DNA of 64,000 nt, taken from the NCBI RefSeq assembly GCF_964204865.1, contig NC_135258.1:21417083-21481082 (forward strand), read 5' to 3'. Origin of the DNA: Styela clava (taxonomy: Eukaryota > Chordata > Ascidiacea > Stolidobranchia > Styelidae). Under the pieces are notes generated by a model. That model was not told the origin of the DNA, did no database searches, and saw only the letters and a program-made list of their open reading frames with translations. The stretch's first letter is position 1; each line of letters starts with the position of its first letter. The translations under genes were made by a program, and so were the position numbers. Shown here piece by piece: positions 1 to 14,940 of the stretch.

Positions 1-3000
1 TGCATCGTTTGATTTATGATGATGATATTTCTGTTTAAAAATCTTCAATCGTCATCGCGATAAAACGCTCTCATCGTATAGTTTTATTGGCGCTACGAAG
101 ACTCGACAAATATTTACTCCTCTTGGATGAAAAGGGTCCATAGAGCCGATTGTAATATGGACGAAGAATTTTTATCAACCAAGTACGTGCCATTGATAAA
201 TGTTGCAAGATTTGTATGAATTCGGAACTATTCGTGTTTGGTATAGAATGTGATGTTCAGATAGCTTAACTCTGGCATATAATCTCAAAAACTGTTAAAG
301 ATTTTCGATGGGGCCATTAATTGTTGCCAACTTCGTGATCTAAATTTTGATATATATTGTATTTGAATGTCTTTTTTAACATAATTTATGTATGATAAGC
401 ATAACTTTGTGATGGATTATGTATTTTGTAAAAGTGGAAAATGGTTCAGTTGAAATAGGTAACCATACGCGAAGTAAGCAGATTGAACGTAAAGGTCAAG
501 TAGAGATAGAAAGAGGAGGGAAAAATATGAAAATATTCTGATAATGAAAACAGTTACATATAGTGTTATATTTTTAAACTAAAATGTGTCTAGGATCAAA
601 ACAAAACTTGTACAGCTGTAAAGAAAGCACAGTACACTACACTATCGTTTATTTCACATATGGCTAATAGAAAACTTTAAATTTGGCAATTTAAAAAAAA
701 AATTATTATCCTATTTCATTCCTACTCTGGTTTCCTCAAAATAGATATTCGTAATATGAGTTGATAAAAATTAAATTAGGTCGATTAGGGAGCAAACAAC
801 CATTCCTACAAAATCGATAGTTAACAATAGTAGATGGTATTCGTAATAAACTAAATATTTTCAAGCCGTCTTTGTTATAAATTTTTTTCAATGATCGTTT
901 CTGTAGACTTATTAACCATTAACTAGACTAGACGAAAAATTGTTTTACTGCTACAAGTTAAGACAGTTTTACGGCGCTCGTAATAATGGTTTTTTGTTTG
1001 CGTAGCCCCCGAAGTGACACACTTCCTTGTCATGTACAAACAACGCTCGCTGCGTTGCTTGGGAATAACAAAACATGTCATGCATCTTGTATTTTCTGAG
1101 TTGGTCTGTGGTTAACTGTGTTTTATACACTTATTTCGAATTTCTAGTATATATGCTTGCAATCACACATATTTATATACATGAACCATCGATTATTTCT
1201 TTGGATTTTAAACATTAACACTAGTTTGACTTCTCCGTTCAAGTTCATTGCTGATTCGATTTGTTTTTCGCGAATGAGAAATTCACGATTGAAGTTCAAA
1301 AAGGTTTTTTTTTTATGCTGAAAAAATTCATCTCGTCCTTATGTTTCTGTGAGGAAAGGCAACGATTCTAATCCAACGATGAAATCGATACGTTACCATT
1401 ACTGTTGTTTTCTCAACTGCGGACGATTAGATATGCATTCGTTCTACTGGTTGGATGTTTCGTGTCACAGGAACGTCCTGTAAATTTTAGAGTACATACT
1501 TCTGATTCATTATGCCATAAAACTTTTATGATTTTCGTTGTTTCATGACTAAACATGTCTTGTCATGTCATTTTATAACGATTTTTTGTCGAGTAGTTTT
1601 GGAAAACATGGCACATTATGTACAGTAGTGATTTGTCTGCGCATATTGGATAACGCCCAAGCCGTTTTCATTCAGAAGCGACAAAAAGGACCGACTCAAC
1701 AATTAAGGTGAAAGATATTTTATTTTCATATTACGGCAATTTTCGAAAATAAAATGACATTAGTGTGATGTTAGATGCTCCAGCAAACCTGGGCACAACA
1801 AGATTCTAAATTTCCTAATTATGGTCTCCGATATTGGACGATGAAAAGACATTTTAAAAACTTCGATTTTTGTTGGCTTAACCAGAAATTATGTCAAATT
1901 CGGAAAGGTTTTGATAGCAGAAACCAATGTTGTATGATAAGGCTCGGGATTCGACGTTTGGGCTATATTTCTTACATTTATATTTTGCTGGTTAGTTCTT
2001 TTGTTCCGGGGTTCAATCGCAGTGGAGCGATAGCCCCTTACAACTTCGCGATTGGATGGTTACATGAGGATTTCAACATTTTCTCGGGCGAAAATTGGTA
2101 TAAATTTATCTGTCCCCCTCCGGCAGTTTTTTGAATATTTTATTCTGTAAAGAATAGAATATGTTAGTATTGAGTAGAAGGCAGCATTGTTTCTGTTCTT
2201 TCCAATACCTAGCGAATTTTAATAGGATCTTTCAGTGATATCTCACTTGTTTTCATTTAAACAAATTTATATAATGAGTCGTATATATTAAACAAGAAAG
2301 GTGTGGCTATAAATTGATGTTCTACGAGTATTTGCCGTCAGTCATTAGTGAATATTTTTGTGTCTACGACTAAGTACCGTGTATATTGACCATTACGGTC
2401 GATAAATAAAATTCTAACGTGTCTATAGAATCAATGGTATTAGAGATACACATAGATGTACTCGTAGATGTTCAGTCCCGAACGACTATACGTCGTTCAC
2501 GTTGCATCGTTGTTATAGAAAAGAGAGGAAAATAGTCTTTGATTGAATGTTTAATGATAAATAATTACTTTTCTGTCCTGACAGAAGAGTCATTATCTTA
2601 ACGAGAGTTCAATGACATGATAAAAGTATATTTGATGAGATAATGTCACTTGTGTTGATGAGGAAATCATTACCGACAATATGGCGTAACTTGGCTTCAA
2701 ACAATATCGGTTTCTGTGCGTATATATACCAGTTTTATACAGAATATACCGCTTATTTGAATAATAATTCAAATTACGGAATTTTTGAAAGTGTATTATC
2801 GGGGTCGACGAGTGCGTCTGTTATCAATATACAAACATGGCGTTATCTTACAGAACACGCGCTTCCGCCGGTAAACGCGGTTCACCGCGTGAGCTTGTCG
2901 GAATACGTTGCAGCGAAATTGTCGTGTCTGTATTGAAAAATTAATACACAAACAATATGGCTATTAAATATACAAATAAATGACATTAGATTCATTCAAT

Positions 3001-6000
3001 ACAAAAGATTTTACACTTTGCTGTGAAATTACAGTGCTTCCTAAAAAGTACTATAAATGTATCGACTTTCAAGCGATTTGGAGCAGTGGTTGTGTCGATA
3101 CCCTCAGTACCGCAGCGATGTGATACGTTAAAATATTCTGAAATCAAACTTGGGCTTGTTGTATGTAGTTGAGTATTTAGTGTTGTTAAAGTAAATAGCT
3201 TGTTAGGGGCATGCTCATATCCATGATATACTTCGTATCAGGTTCTAGATGGACTACATTGAAGTTTGCTAAACTACGGACTGATTATACGGACAGTTTA
3301 ACTGAGAGGCCTGATTCGTGGTTAGGTAATCAAGTAGCATGTAATATTACCAGGTATAATAACACAATTTAATATTGCAGTCATGCGACAAATTTTCAGA
3401 AAAGCGGAACTTAAACAAATATTGCAAGTTAGTAGCAGACATCGCATAGGAGCAAAAGGCGTGAAATTAAAAAAATAAACCTCAGACGATAAAATAAGTT
3501 TAATGCCTGGCCAATATCTTCGGACGTGGGCCATAACAACGGATATTTAATAGGCGTATCCGACGTTCAGGTAAACAGACGTATTTCTAAATTTCTCCGC
3601 GTAAAATCGGTAATGAGGCAGTTTGGTGCATCCGAAAATGATTGCGCATCATCACTCTTGATAAATAATTATGATGAATATCATATTATCATTATAACCA
3701 TTGTGTCAAGATTTGATAAGGTTATCGTGTGCTTCTATTTAAATGTCGACCTGTCCGATAATTACCGATTTATATGTTGAAATCATCAAATATACCGACA
3801 GGTGGACGTTAACCATTGTGAATGGAAGCATTATCATAGTTAAATTTTCTTCCATACCGTTAGTGTTTTTGAGATGATTGATAAAATAGCAAAACGCAAA
3901 TTCAATTTATAGATTCCACCAACTTTTATGAAATGTGGAGTAAATTAATATTTCAGTAATATAATCATATAACATGTAATGATACAATTTTGTTACAATT
4001 AATGTTATTATCCAAATAGTTTGAATATAAATATTTCCCATAAAACTTTCGGATTTGTTCATTTTTTCGTAGATTTTCTGTCAATGAATTGACTTCACGA
4101 GATCTGAAATAACGAGGTGTTTATTCTCTATATTTCGCAAATCCAGTCTGTATATTCTGCAGATGCAACAAACGTTCTATAATTAGTCTGTCTATCCGAC
4201 GTATTAACGTTAGTCAGGTACATGCAATAAAAATTCTGTTAACTTGCAGCGCGTGAGAATATTACGACAGGAGATAATCAGTCTTGCCTTTGAAATTGCC
4301 GCCCAATGGAGTAAACTAAACACTGTACTGCCAGATGTCGCACTTTGGGACGTAAACATTGAAACAAAAAGAGCGATAATTGGACAAGTACACCGGCAGT
4401 CCTGCGGTACAGCACAAAGTAACGTATAGTAGCGAAAAATCTAATTAAACAAGACTAAACGCACCGGATCGGACAGCGAAGTAGACTTTTTCGCTCTGCT
4501 TCTGAGAACGACACCGGAAAAAAGCGAAAGCGACGGCATGGGTTTATAAACAAATACGTACGTCGTGCGGGTGTGAAGAGCATTTCATTCGGCAACTTCC
4601 TCGCCCGGGGCCCGTTCAGTGGATCTACTTGTTTGAGGTTCTAGAGTTAAACAGCGTTGTTTACATATATTTCATATGTACCTCAAAACTTATTTGTTAA
4701 ATTGTTTAAAACAAATTTTAGAGTCAGTGTTACCGAGCTATAGTAACGAAAATGTGATACACTAGTTTTGAATCCAGTCAAGCAATGCAGTTTTTAGCGA
4801 AGTTTATAGTATTATAAAAAGTAGAAACTTATTTTTAATCATAGATCCAATTTTTTGCTTCGACTTTCTCTGAGTTCCACTGTCATTCTAACTGGTTATA
4901 CCTCGGGGCAGCAGTATAGTTATTGTATAATTAGACAGATGAATAGAATAGAAAGGGACCATTCCAAAAGTGTTTATAACATGAAAATATCGTTCAAATT
5001 TATTGTTCGAGTTTCGAACATTTCCTATTCATTTCTGAAACTTAGCTCAAATTTATCATTAATATCCGTATTCAATTAGTTTTTATATGTTATGCAGGGC
5101 AATCGACCAGTAAGATCTCCAATATCGCAATTAAATGGAAATTTAAGAATTAACAATCTGTACACTGTATACTGCACTTGACAGAAAGCGATCAAATTTC
5201 GTGTATATTATATAGCCATTAGAAGTGCTGATTGCTAAGAAGGCCGGTTTTTCCGACAACGCATGAGAATACCAATTTTTGTCGAGCGATATTATTTTGT
5301 ACTTCAATTTTTAGTTGTTAGTTTGATATTTTTATTTAAAATGTTATGTAGGTTTCATGGAAGTTTTACCCATATTGTCTTCTAGTTGTACCGGTATGAA
5401 AGATATACATGTGGAAGTCGAAAAGTCATTGTTTATGAGATATTAGTCGCTTTTTCACACTTTAAATTATGCATGCCGGAATTTTGCGTCGAGCGTCGCA
5501 TTTACGATGGCTATACTTTAGCAATAAATAACCTTTCCAGATCCACAATCATGGGATATTCGAAAATTATACTAAATTTTGAAGTTTTGCTAATCCCAAA
5601 TCTTTGTATTTGTACTACATTCGTAATGATAGAATATTTATTATATTTTGGCAAATGTTTTTAGTCTTGTTAAAGAGATTACTGAGCGGAAAACTTGCAG
5701 TTGTTTACCGTCAAAAATCCCACAGAATAGCAGTCGTAATTAGCTGAGAGCTACCGTGTGCACTGTCTATTATACACCGTTGATCCAATAATGGCTTAGA
5801 GTAGAAGACGCCTTATACGCGTGATTTACGCATGTAACAAACTTGATAAAAAGCTAACCTGAATTTTACGTTTGAAAGTTGATTGCGGTGTTTGCAACGC
5901 AACCCATATTCCAATGAATTATCTATGACACCAACTAAAACTGGATTGGAGGTTACGTGTGATGGATCGTAACATTTTAAATATTTTATTTTCGGGTGAT

Positions 6001-7831
6001 TGACGGTTTCTACGGAGCAAATGTAGACGTGATTGAAGATGTGCAAGATGCGCGTTAGTTTTAATTGTCAGCAGTTTGTAGGGAGGTTTTTATTGTTTGA
6101 AAATAAATTTGTTTTCAATATTTTAATAGTAAGAAAGACACAAACGCCAAATTGAATAAGTATTGAATTCTCATGTTTAGTATTCAGAAATGTGCATCTG
6201 GGCAATAAAGCTTTGGAATGAATAACGAACGAACTAGTTTGTGAAAGTTACCCGATTCCAATCACATGAACTCCGGAGATTATTAATAGGAGAACATAAA
6301 CTTTCAGCATGATATAAAAATGAATTTGGGGGTTGCAACCCGATGGTAATGTTCTTCATCAAAACTATATATTGTTATATTACATCTATGACCCTCGTTT
6401 ATTTGAATTAAAATAATACTTAGTATATATTAGAAAATAATTCACTATTCCACGCCGAGTTGCGCTTACGTCAAGTTCACTTATTGTTCAAAATTTTTGA
6501 CCTTGAATTCACACTTGTTTTTCACACGATTAAAATGAAGTGTCACCTTTTGGATCTAAAAGATGTCATCTCTTAGCAAAAATTGTAACTGTTTATATTG
6601 AAAGGCTTATTGTATTTATGAATGATTTATATCTTGTCAAAAATTATTTAAAACAACAGTATATAATTGGAAGCTACCGTATTTATAAGCATGATCATAC
6701 CAATTTAATTTAAATAAGAAAACGCATCGTGTTGAATTTATTGCGACCTTTGACGGAAAAGAGTATTTTTGCTTGTATAATCTGCTCAGCGTACCGGCAA
6801 TTCCATAACGATTCAAGATTTTTGATAATTTTGTATATGGTGTAACACGATATAGAATTTCACTATAGTGGCCAAACTGGTCATATACTAAATTGGAATA
6901 ATTCAGTAGAAGGCTAATGGATAACCATTGTTGCAAGTTAAATGAAGTGGAGCAGAAAATAATAGCGCTTTTTGTATATAGTCATTAAACATAATGGCGT
7001 CTTTAAAAGCATCAATTGCAATTATGAATTTTATAAGACGTAGAAATAAAGAAAGACTAAGAAAATTTCTTAGCCCATCGGCAAAATAGTACGCTTATCT
7101 TTGCTCTATGTTTATCGAACGAATTTAAATCTTCTATGATTCATATTTTGGCCTTAATTAGATTTGTAAGGTGGGTTAACGGCGATATAGAACGTTAAGT
7201 ATTGACCCTGATATTTTACGCATATATTATCAGCGGGTCGTGGCCGATCCAAACAAATACAAATTTAGTTTCACCGTAAACTCCTGATAGACACTCGGAC
7301 AGAGTGATCATAAAAAAGGTGATAATTATGTTAAAGATAATACAGATAATATTCCGCAGGACATTTTCAGCGAAGTGCTATAGAATAGTACGAAAATTCA
7401 TCTCTGTTTGTCGTTACTCTGCGCATGGTGTAGTAGCACTGGTCTGCATTTATCCCTACTCATTCTATATCGTTGTATTGGTGTAAAATCGTACACATAT
7501 TCATTCGAACGTGGGCAATTAATTTACCGCGCTTTTATTTATGCCCCATGCTTTGTCTGATAGATTCTCTCGAAATATCGTGCTTTATTTAAACACAAAT
7601 ATTTTTTTAAAGTCTAAAATGATATTTGATCACAAAAGACTTATTCACAACAATTTGAGCGCATCATTCCTAACGATGGGTCGTCTACAAATGCAAGTTT
7701 ATTTATTCAATATCTATCTTTATTGACATCTGTGTATAAATTCGCAGCCAATTTATTTCTCAGCCATACAATATAAGAATAATAATTGTGTTGCTATTAT
7801 CGGAGAGTTGGAGAGTGGAATAATATATACA
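1..7831. other. Upstream non-coding DNA, no gene recognised
   Basis: AT-rich sequence. Open frames are short (under 120 codons), have no recognisable domain, and several begin on TTG rather than ATG. I see none of the SINE or hAT termini that fill the rest of the window. A short GC-richer patch at about 4490-4620 contains a TATA-like run near 4540. Just before the protocadherin start there is a CCAAT-like run near 7747 and a TATA-like run near 7768. These are weak promoter hints only. The stretch may hold 5' regulatory DNA of the protocadherin. Confidence 0.5.
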
Positions 7832-10800
7832 ATGCAATGGATGTATATTGCAACGATGGCATTGCTACTCATGGAAGGATTTTACGTTGTTATGGCAAGC
7901 AGGACAGAAGACAGAGTTACAAAATATGTCTCCGAAGATGAACAAGAAGGTTGGTTTTTGTTGTTTGGTCGTGACTGGTTTGCATTCGAATTTGAGGATA
8001 CGTGAATGACATTTTCTAACATAACGTGCCAAACAGGCAAACATTTTATTTCTATGTTTGCAACCCAATATTTCCTTTTCACGAAACACCACCATTAACA
8101 TAAAACAATTTCAATAATGGAAACATTCTGTCATTCAGGATTCATTGTTGCTAACATGGCAAAGATATTCAGCTTAGATTATGATGAAAGAGCGGGAAGA
8201 ACATTCAAGTTATTGAGTCAAAATCTAGTAACTCGAAATCCAACTTCCGAACCATTAGAAGTAGAGTTACTAACCTTAGACAAAAATACGGGAGTTATAA
8301 CGTTGGCAAAACCGATTGACAGGGAAGACTTATGTGAAAGTGCGGAGCAATGCATCATTGAAGTTCAGGTTGGTTTTATTTAATGACATTTTGCTGACAT
8401 TGTCGGGGACAATAACTATTTTTTCCAAATGAATTTGATGTTATTGATTCTTATAATGGGGTTCTCAAAAAACCCAATATTAATAAAAAAAAAAAATTCT
8501 GGATTTTTGCATACACTTTGGGAATATTAATTATTTTAAAGCATGATTTGATGAAATAATAATAAATTCACGAGTGCTTACAACACTAAACAGCTTATAT
8601 ACATTTTCCTTTTAGGCCGTTATGCTTCCAAACCGTTTCTTCACTATGCTCAATATGGACATTATTATTGAAGACGTCAATGATAATCCTCCGATTTTTA
8701 ATAAGAAATTTGAAACAAGTGTACGAGAAGATGACGTCATAGTTGGTGATGTCATCAACCTTGATCAATTTAAAGCTACAGACCCTGACATTGGTAAGAT
8801 ATTTGTGCAAAATTTCGTAAATATTTTCATCACAATAAAGACAGCTGAGAAAACCAATCTTGATATATTTTAAGGTTTGAACGGACAGATTTCATACAAA
8901 TTACAAGAAAATTCATACTTTGCTGTAGAAACATATGAAGACAATCTTGGCATCTCACATCTACAATTCAAAGTCTTAAAAGTACCAGGTATAATAGTAT
9001 TTGTTCGTTTATTTGGTAGCGTTGTTTTAATTTGAGAATCGTTTCATCAAAACACTTTCTACTTTTGATGGAAATCTTACTGTAGGCTATTAAACTTACA
9101 AAATCTTACAATCATATTTTTTTGTTGATGATTCAGATCACGAAGAAATTCAGAAAATAGAACTAAAACTCACAGCCAGAGACGGAGGCAGTGATCCTCT
9201 TTCTAATCATGTGACAGCTGTTATCAACATAGAAGATGCAAATGATCAGGATCCGGTATTCGACCAACAGGTTAGAAAATTTGGTTGATTGTGGTCGTAA
9301 TTTTTGTAAAAATATATTAATGTTTCATAAGCTTACGGTGCCCAATAAATACATTTTGGATACCACATACCAGACAAACCATTTGGAGGTAACCGGCAAT
9401 TTATCCCCGGTTTACATGAACAGAGGAATGCGCTATTGTGAGTGAAAGCAATTGTAGGTGTTGAGCACATTGCGAAAATTCGTAAATTCTGCTATCATAT
9501 TGGAGAAATTATTTTTCATTGTCAACTAAGCGTGTATAATGCTCGAGTCGTTAACGGCCATACCCGATAGAGGATAAAATTTGCGTCTGTTTTTATAAAA
9601 AAAAAATTCACAATTAAATAACAGTAGATTTTCATGACTTTTAAGTGAATACAACCGGTTTTGATGTAAAGATAATTGCGCTCACCTTTGCTATAGCGAT
9701 GCCGCTTTAATATGAATATTTTATGATATATGAATGTTTTCCTTGTAGATAGTGGCGACTGATACGCTAAAGTATGAAGTATGAGTATTGACTTTTATTT
9801 TTTAATGGACAAGTTCGGTAGCGTTTTTAAATTTTGATCGCAAAACATGACGGTATCGACAGGGATGGGCAATTGGTTTATCCCTTATGGAAAGGGTTAA
9901 ACGTCAAAGCGTTTTCGTGTGATGCGGAGACGATCTTTTGAAACTGTGTGACATATAAGAAAATTTTTCACAAAAACAAACTTTGTGGTTAATTTGTAAT
10001 TTATTTACTACAAGTTCATAAACCTTCTACTTTTCATGCACTTTCAGGAATACACTGCCCATTTACGAGAAAATGATGGAGAATCATTGTTAGTAACAAC
10101 CGTTCATGCCGAAGACGCTGATTCTGGCGACTACGGGTCTGTCAGATATTTCATACCCAAGACGTCGTCTGCTGGCAAGTCTGCTACTCTTGCATCCAAA
10201 TTGCTTTCTGTGAACAAATTAAATGGAGAAGTTAGATTGAAAAGAAAGGTTGATCGCGAGATTCATGATGGGTAAGATTTTTTAAATATTTTAGCCTTTC
10301 CTGATCCCTTTTTATATCGATTTTACTCCAAACTAATTTAACATTAATGCCTATGATATATTGAAAAAAAAAATATTTTTTTGTTTCAGACTTCGAGTAC
10401 TGATCGAAGCGCGCGACAGTGATCCTGAAAAACCAAGAGTTGGAAAAACATGGCTCATAATAAACGTCGAGGATGTAAACGACAATGCTCCTATCATTAA
10501 AGTTAATTTTATCGTGGATTCTGTCAACTTTACAGGTGATGTATTGTTTTCTGTTACTCGATTCCATTTACCTTCTACACCATATGTTTCTAAGTTTTCA
10601 CTTTGCTGTGTAAATGAAAATATTTATCATGGAATATTTTTCATCAATTCAGGCTACATTCCCGAATCTGACAGCGTACAAACTTACGTAGCGTACGTCA
10701 GCGCAACTGACGTCGACAATGGACTGAACGGTCAGGTTACATCGACTATTCAGACATACGGAAAACATAAATCAATGAAAGGTATTTAGAAGCTTCAAAA

Positions 10801-13800
10801 TCAATTTATATGTCTTCTAATGTTGATTCAAGAATATATATGACCAACGTTTCTCAATTTACCTAGATCTTGTAGAGTTACATAATGAGTTCAATCTTGC
10901 AACCGACGGACTTCTCACGACTGGCCGACAATTAGATAGAGAGACATTTCAATATTATATAATCAAGTTGAAGTCATGCGACGGAGGCACTCCAGCAAAG
11001 TAAGTATTGTTTGTTCGTTCTTTGCAATTAAAAATAATATGTGGCGCATCATGCTGCGTTTGACCATCTATATAAAATATTCATGAATTTTTCCATCTCT
11101 ACTAGAATCTTTACTTTTATCTTTATCTAATACAGTATCGTTTGTATTTTAATTTGTAGGTTTGTGTGGTCGTTGTTTCCAAGTATAATAGAAAGGTATC
11201 TTTCCAGTTATAATATGAAAAATTTATTATGATCAATTTAGGTGTGCTGTCAAAAACATCACTATCGTCGTGCTAGACATAAACGATAACTCTCCGATTT
11301 TTGACTCTCCTGCAAAAGCTGTCATGATTGCAGAAGACAATAAAATTGGGTCCTTTGTTATCAACGTACAAGCTTTGGATCAGGACGCTGCATACCCTCC
11401 GTCTTTATGGAAAAATAAGGTACACGCTTTGGTTGGGTTACAGTATAGTTTATTTAATTAGCAATTTCGTTTAAATTATAATTTTCTAAAACCTTATTTC
11501 CTGAAGTAAATTATCTCGATCATATTTATAGGAAGGTGAAATCGAGCCATCCAGAAACGGAATTATTCGATACGAAATCATCCATGGTAACACTGATTAT
11601 TTTGGAATCAATGAAGTATCTGGAGACATCAGATTGAAAAAACCACTTGATCATGAAAAGCAAAAAGAATGGAGGGTAAGTTGAGAGCTAGTGCATAGAC
11701 TTGAAAAACAAAAACTACGACTGCTATTAATTTGGAATAACAATCGACGTGGGCAAATTTTTAATTGGTTCGTAAATTATTTTCAGTTGATGGTAGAAGC
11801 GCGAGATGAAGGCTGGGAATCGTCATCGAGAGCGAATTGTTCAATTGTGATAAGAGTTGCAGATGTCAATGATAATCGACCAGTGTTTATCAATCCTGAT
11901 GGTGATAATGCAGAAGTTTATTCGACTATTTTATATGATCAACTTATAATGAAAGTAGAGGTGAGATAAATTAGAATCCTTATAAACAAATGATGGAATG
12001 ACTATCGCAATTCCTATATATTCTGAATGAAAATCACTTGTTCATGAAAGGATTCATAATTGACTGGAAAAATATCACTCGAAAGAAGATCATGATGTAA
12101 ATTAACAAACTATTAGTTGAATATTTTAAAGTACTTTTGTAGTAATGAATAAACTCGTATAATAATAGAAGCTATATACATGCATGAAAATAAAATTGAA
12201 TTTTTAAATATGAAATTCTTATTACAGGCAATAGATTCGGATTATGGGTCCAACTCCAAAATCAATTACAAAATAATAAAAGAAGACGAAAAAGTCATCA
12301 AGCCGAATGCTACTGATCCTACCATATTCATTATGAACCCGATAAATGGTGAATTGAGATTGAACTTCAGCAACGAAAATTTGACAGATATCTTAGGATG
12401 GCATACTGTGGATATTGAGGTAATATATATTGGGCTAAATTTCCATTAGCAATTAGAATATATATACATCGGTTTTCTGAAATATTGTCTTTGACAATAC
12501 ATGATTGCAAGCTGAAGACTAGCAAGGTAGACGACCACCAACACCAATCTTTTCTCTCGCATTAAGTTTAGTAATATCCGGTGTTAAAAGTTTCCGTGTG
12601 ACCAAAAATGAACCAATCGAATGAAAGAAAATTAGCAAAATTAGTTATGTACAATGCGGTAACCAAACTAATCATACATCAATTGTTTTAGGCAAGCGAT
12701 TCCGGCACACCACCTCTCTCTGCAAATATATTAATTCATGTGAAAGTTACTGACGAAAATCTACCCGATCCCTCTGTTCGATACGCAGGATTTGATAAGA
12801 AATATATTCTACTAGCTGTCGTTCTTGGAGCAGCATCTTGTGTTCTTATTATTGTCATTGCTTGCATATTCTTATGCAGAAAACGAAAGGCTAAAAAGGT
12901 GAGGAAATATTTCCCAACATTAGACAGCTTATCATATGATTTATTTGGTATTGAGCAAGATAAACAAAATTACAGACTATCATGGCATTAACCACCAATC
13001 TTCTATATATTTTTTCAGGACCATACATACAACATCAAAACTGCTGAGAGTAAAAAGAGAGCGTGGATTACAGCGCCTGTTAATTTAAACAATACTCCAA
13101 GGCCAGAGCATTCCAGTTATTTCAAACCAAGAAGTCTAAATAACCCATCTTCCACCTCGTCTCCAAATAGGTAAGATTTACACAGTGTTCTCCATTTCTC
13201 CATACAATAAAAATGCAATAACAGACTACAAATGAATAACGAAACTGATAATTTGTATATAAATAGAATTTCAATTTCAGTTTCTCAAATTTTAGACTTG
13301 ATGACGTAACAGGCAGAGATGACGTCATTGTATCCCAATCGTCAATTCTTCAAGCGCAAAGTCAACTCAAGACTTTTAAAGCAGATTCAAAGGTAACTTT
13401 TTTCGCTGATAGATATTTGAGCTTCCACACGCGGAATTTAGATGTAAAAACATAGACAGTATTTTTACAAGATTATACATCCTAATAAGCACCCATAATC
13501 TTGGCACGAATTCCACAAATAATCATATATATTAACTTTCGCAGTCTGCACCGACTACCGTAATATTTTCGTCCGTACGAGCTGCCGATAGAGACAGTGG
13601 ACGTGGTGATAGTGATTCTGAAGCTGGGAATCTTGGAATAACGGACGAACAAGGTATTATTATTATTATTTGATATTGAATTCGATTGCTTGCAGTTTCA
13701 ATCGTATTTTATTTTCCGTCTTCTTCGCACTTTTCCGTAAGTTTCATTGTAATTACCTACATTTCAGCAACTCAAGAACAGATCTTCCCTGTTACGCAAC

Positions 13801-14940
13801 GACAAAATAGTCAACAAGACAATGAAAGTACACGAACAAGTGAATTGGGTCCGCAATGTGATGAAAACTGTAGAAAATATGGACATAGCGACAACTGCTG
13901 GATGCCATCACCAACATCAGGTATGTTGCTGTGATTTTCAGTTGCTTCAAAGATATATATTTCCGAATACCTTCTCGAAAGTAAAATGAAATGTAATATG
14001 CACTACAAAACTTTATATATATATATATACGAAATAACTGAGATGAATTATTTTTGCACATTCGACTTTCTTTAACAACTGTGGAAATGTCAAGTTTGAA
14101 TTCCACAACGTACTTTTTACAGAATTTATATATATATTTTTAGATTCCTACTACCCTTCGAAATTACGTTTTGGAATGACCGCATCAACCCCACAACTCG
14201 ATCATCCTTCATATTTTGACAACGACGGAATCGATCGACGAAAAACTGAATACCCAACTTTGCAACACTTTCCTAAAAGTACTGGATATTATCAAGATCA
14301 ACCCGATTATTACAGGACAATGTCTCCTTCTTTCAGACAGACGCCAGAACAATACTACCAGCACGGTTATGAAAGCGAATTACAGCCTATTGAAGAAATG
14401 ACGCCTTTGAATCCACCGGTAGCCTATCCTAACCACGTAAACTATGATCCAGATGATGTTAGCGCGCAGACTCATCTCACGCTATCAACGTCACCCAGGC
14501 ACCAAGATGAAGCCACAGACAATTTTGCTCGCGCGTCTTCACGTTCTAGTTTAGCATCCTCAAGAGATTATTCCCACCATCAGCATTTTGCGCCACAAAA
14601 CCAACCGCGATGGGACTCCAGGTATTACAATCCTCCGCGCGTACAACGAACCCCAATTCACAGCAGTCAACCAGACTTTCAAAACCAAAATTTCCGCCCC
14701 GCAACGTCACCTATTCCGCGAATGACGTACCCAAGATTGTCGTCAAGTTCTTCAGAAAATTCATCTAAACTAAGTATCTCGACCTCACTGAAGGTTCCAT
14801 CTGCGCACAGAATACAAACGAGTTACCCCACGTCCTATAGTTATTACCCCATTCAGGATGTTAATCAGGGGGGCACTGTGTCTATCCAAGAAGCACAAGA
14901 CATTGTCAGCGATATTGATAATTTACTTTTAAATCAATAA
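7832..14940 (+). CDS. Non-clustered (delta-2-like) protocadherin, 19 coding exons
   Basis: Single-pass adhesion receptor of the plasma membrane that would bind through calcium-rigidified cadherin repeats. Coding exons read by hand with GT/AG borders and matching phase: 7832-7949, 8139-8368, 8616-8793, 8875-8988, 9137-9270, 10048-10271, 10390-10535, 10653-10781, 10867-10999, 11242-11419, 11532-11675, 11787-11960, 12228-12419, 12692-12898, 13019-13170, 13281-13392, 13545-13653, 13768-13920, 14144-14940. They join to about 1,207 codons. The ATG at 7832 opens a signal peptide (residues 1-22, hydrophobic core MALLLM). Repeat-border motifs follow: DVNDNPPIF (about 136), DANDQDPVF (247), DVNDNAPI (360), DINDNSPIF (483) and DVNDNRPVF (601), so six cadherin repeats. 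DRE/DHE motifs are also present. The membrane helix is at 736-760, then a basic stop-transfer run. The tail has SGRGDSDSEAG (about 873) and the Cys-Cys-GHSDNCWMP motif (about 923-940), both typical of delta-2 protocadherins (PCDH10/17/18/19). The last exon is Ser/Tyr/Gln-rich. Family is firm; the orthologue is not. Confidence 0.9.
9271..10047 (+). other. Largest protocadherin intron (intron 5)
   Basis: 777-bp intron, several times longer than the other introns in this gene (most are 80-280 bp). It starts GTTAGA and ends in a pyrimidine tract plus CAG. It contains no coding motif, but its size suggests an old insertion. I could not identify terminal repeats. Confidence 0.6.
13277..13296 (+). 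promoter_or_regulatory. Two in-frame 3' splice acceptors, 15 nt apart
   Basis: The intron before protocadherin exon 16 offers AG at 13279-13280 and again at 13294-13295. Both keep the reading frame. The upstream choice adds five residues (SFSNF-type) to the cytoplasmic tail. Either could be the normal site; transcripts would decide. Confidence 0.5.

Noticed and set aside
1775-2134. 119-codon open frame in the upstream region
   Set aside because: No domain, no splice or promoter context, and composition like the surrounding AT-rich DNA.
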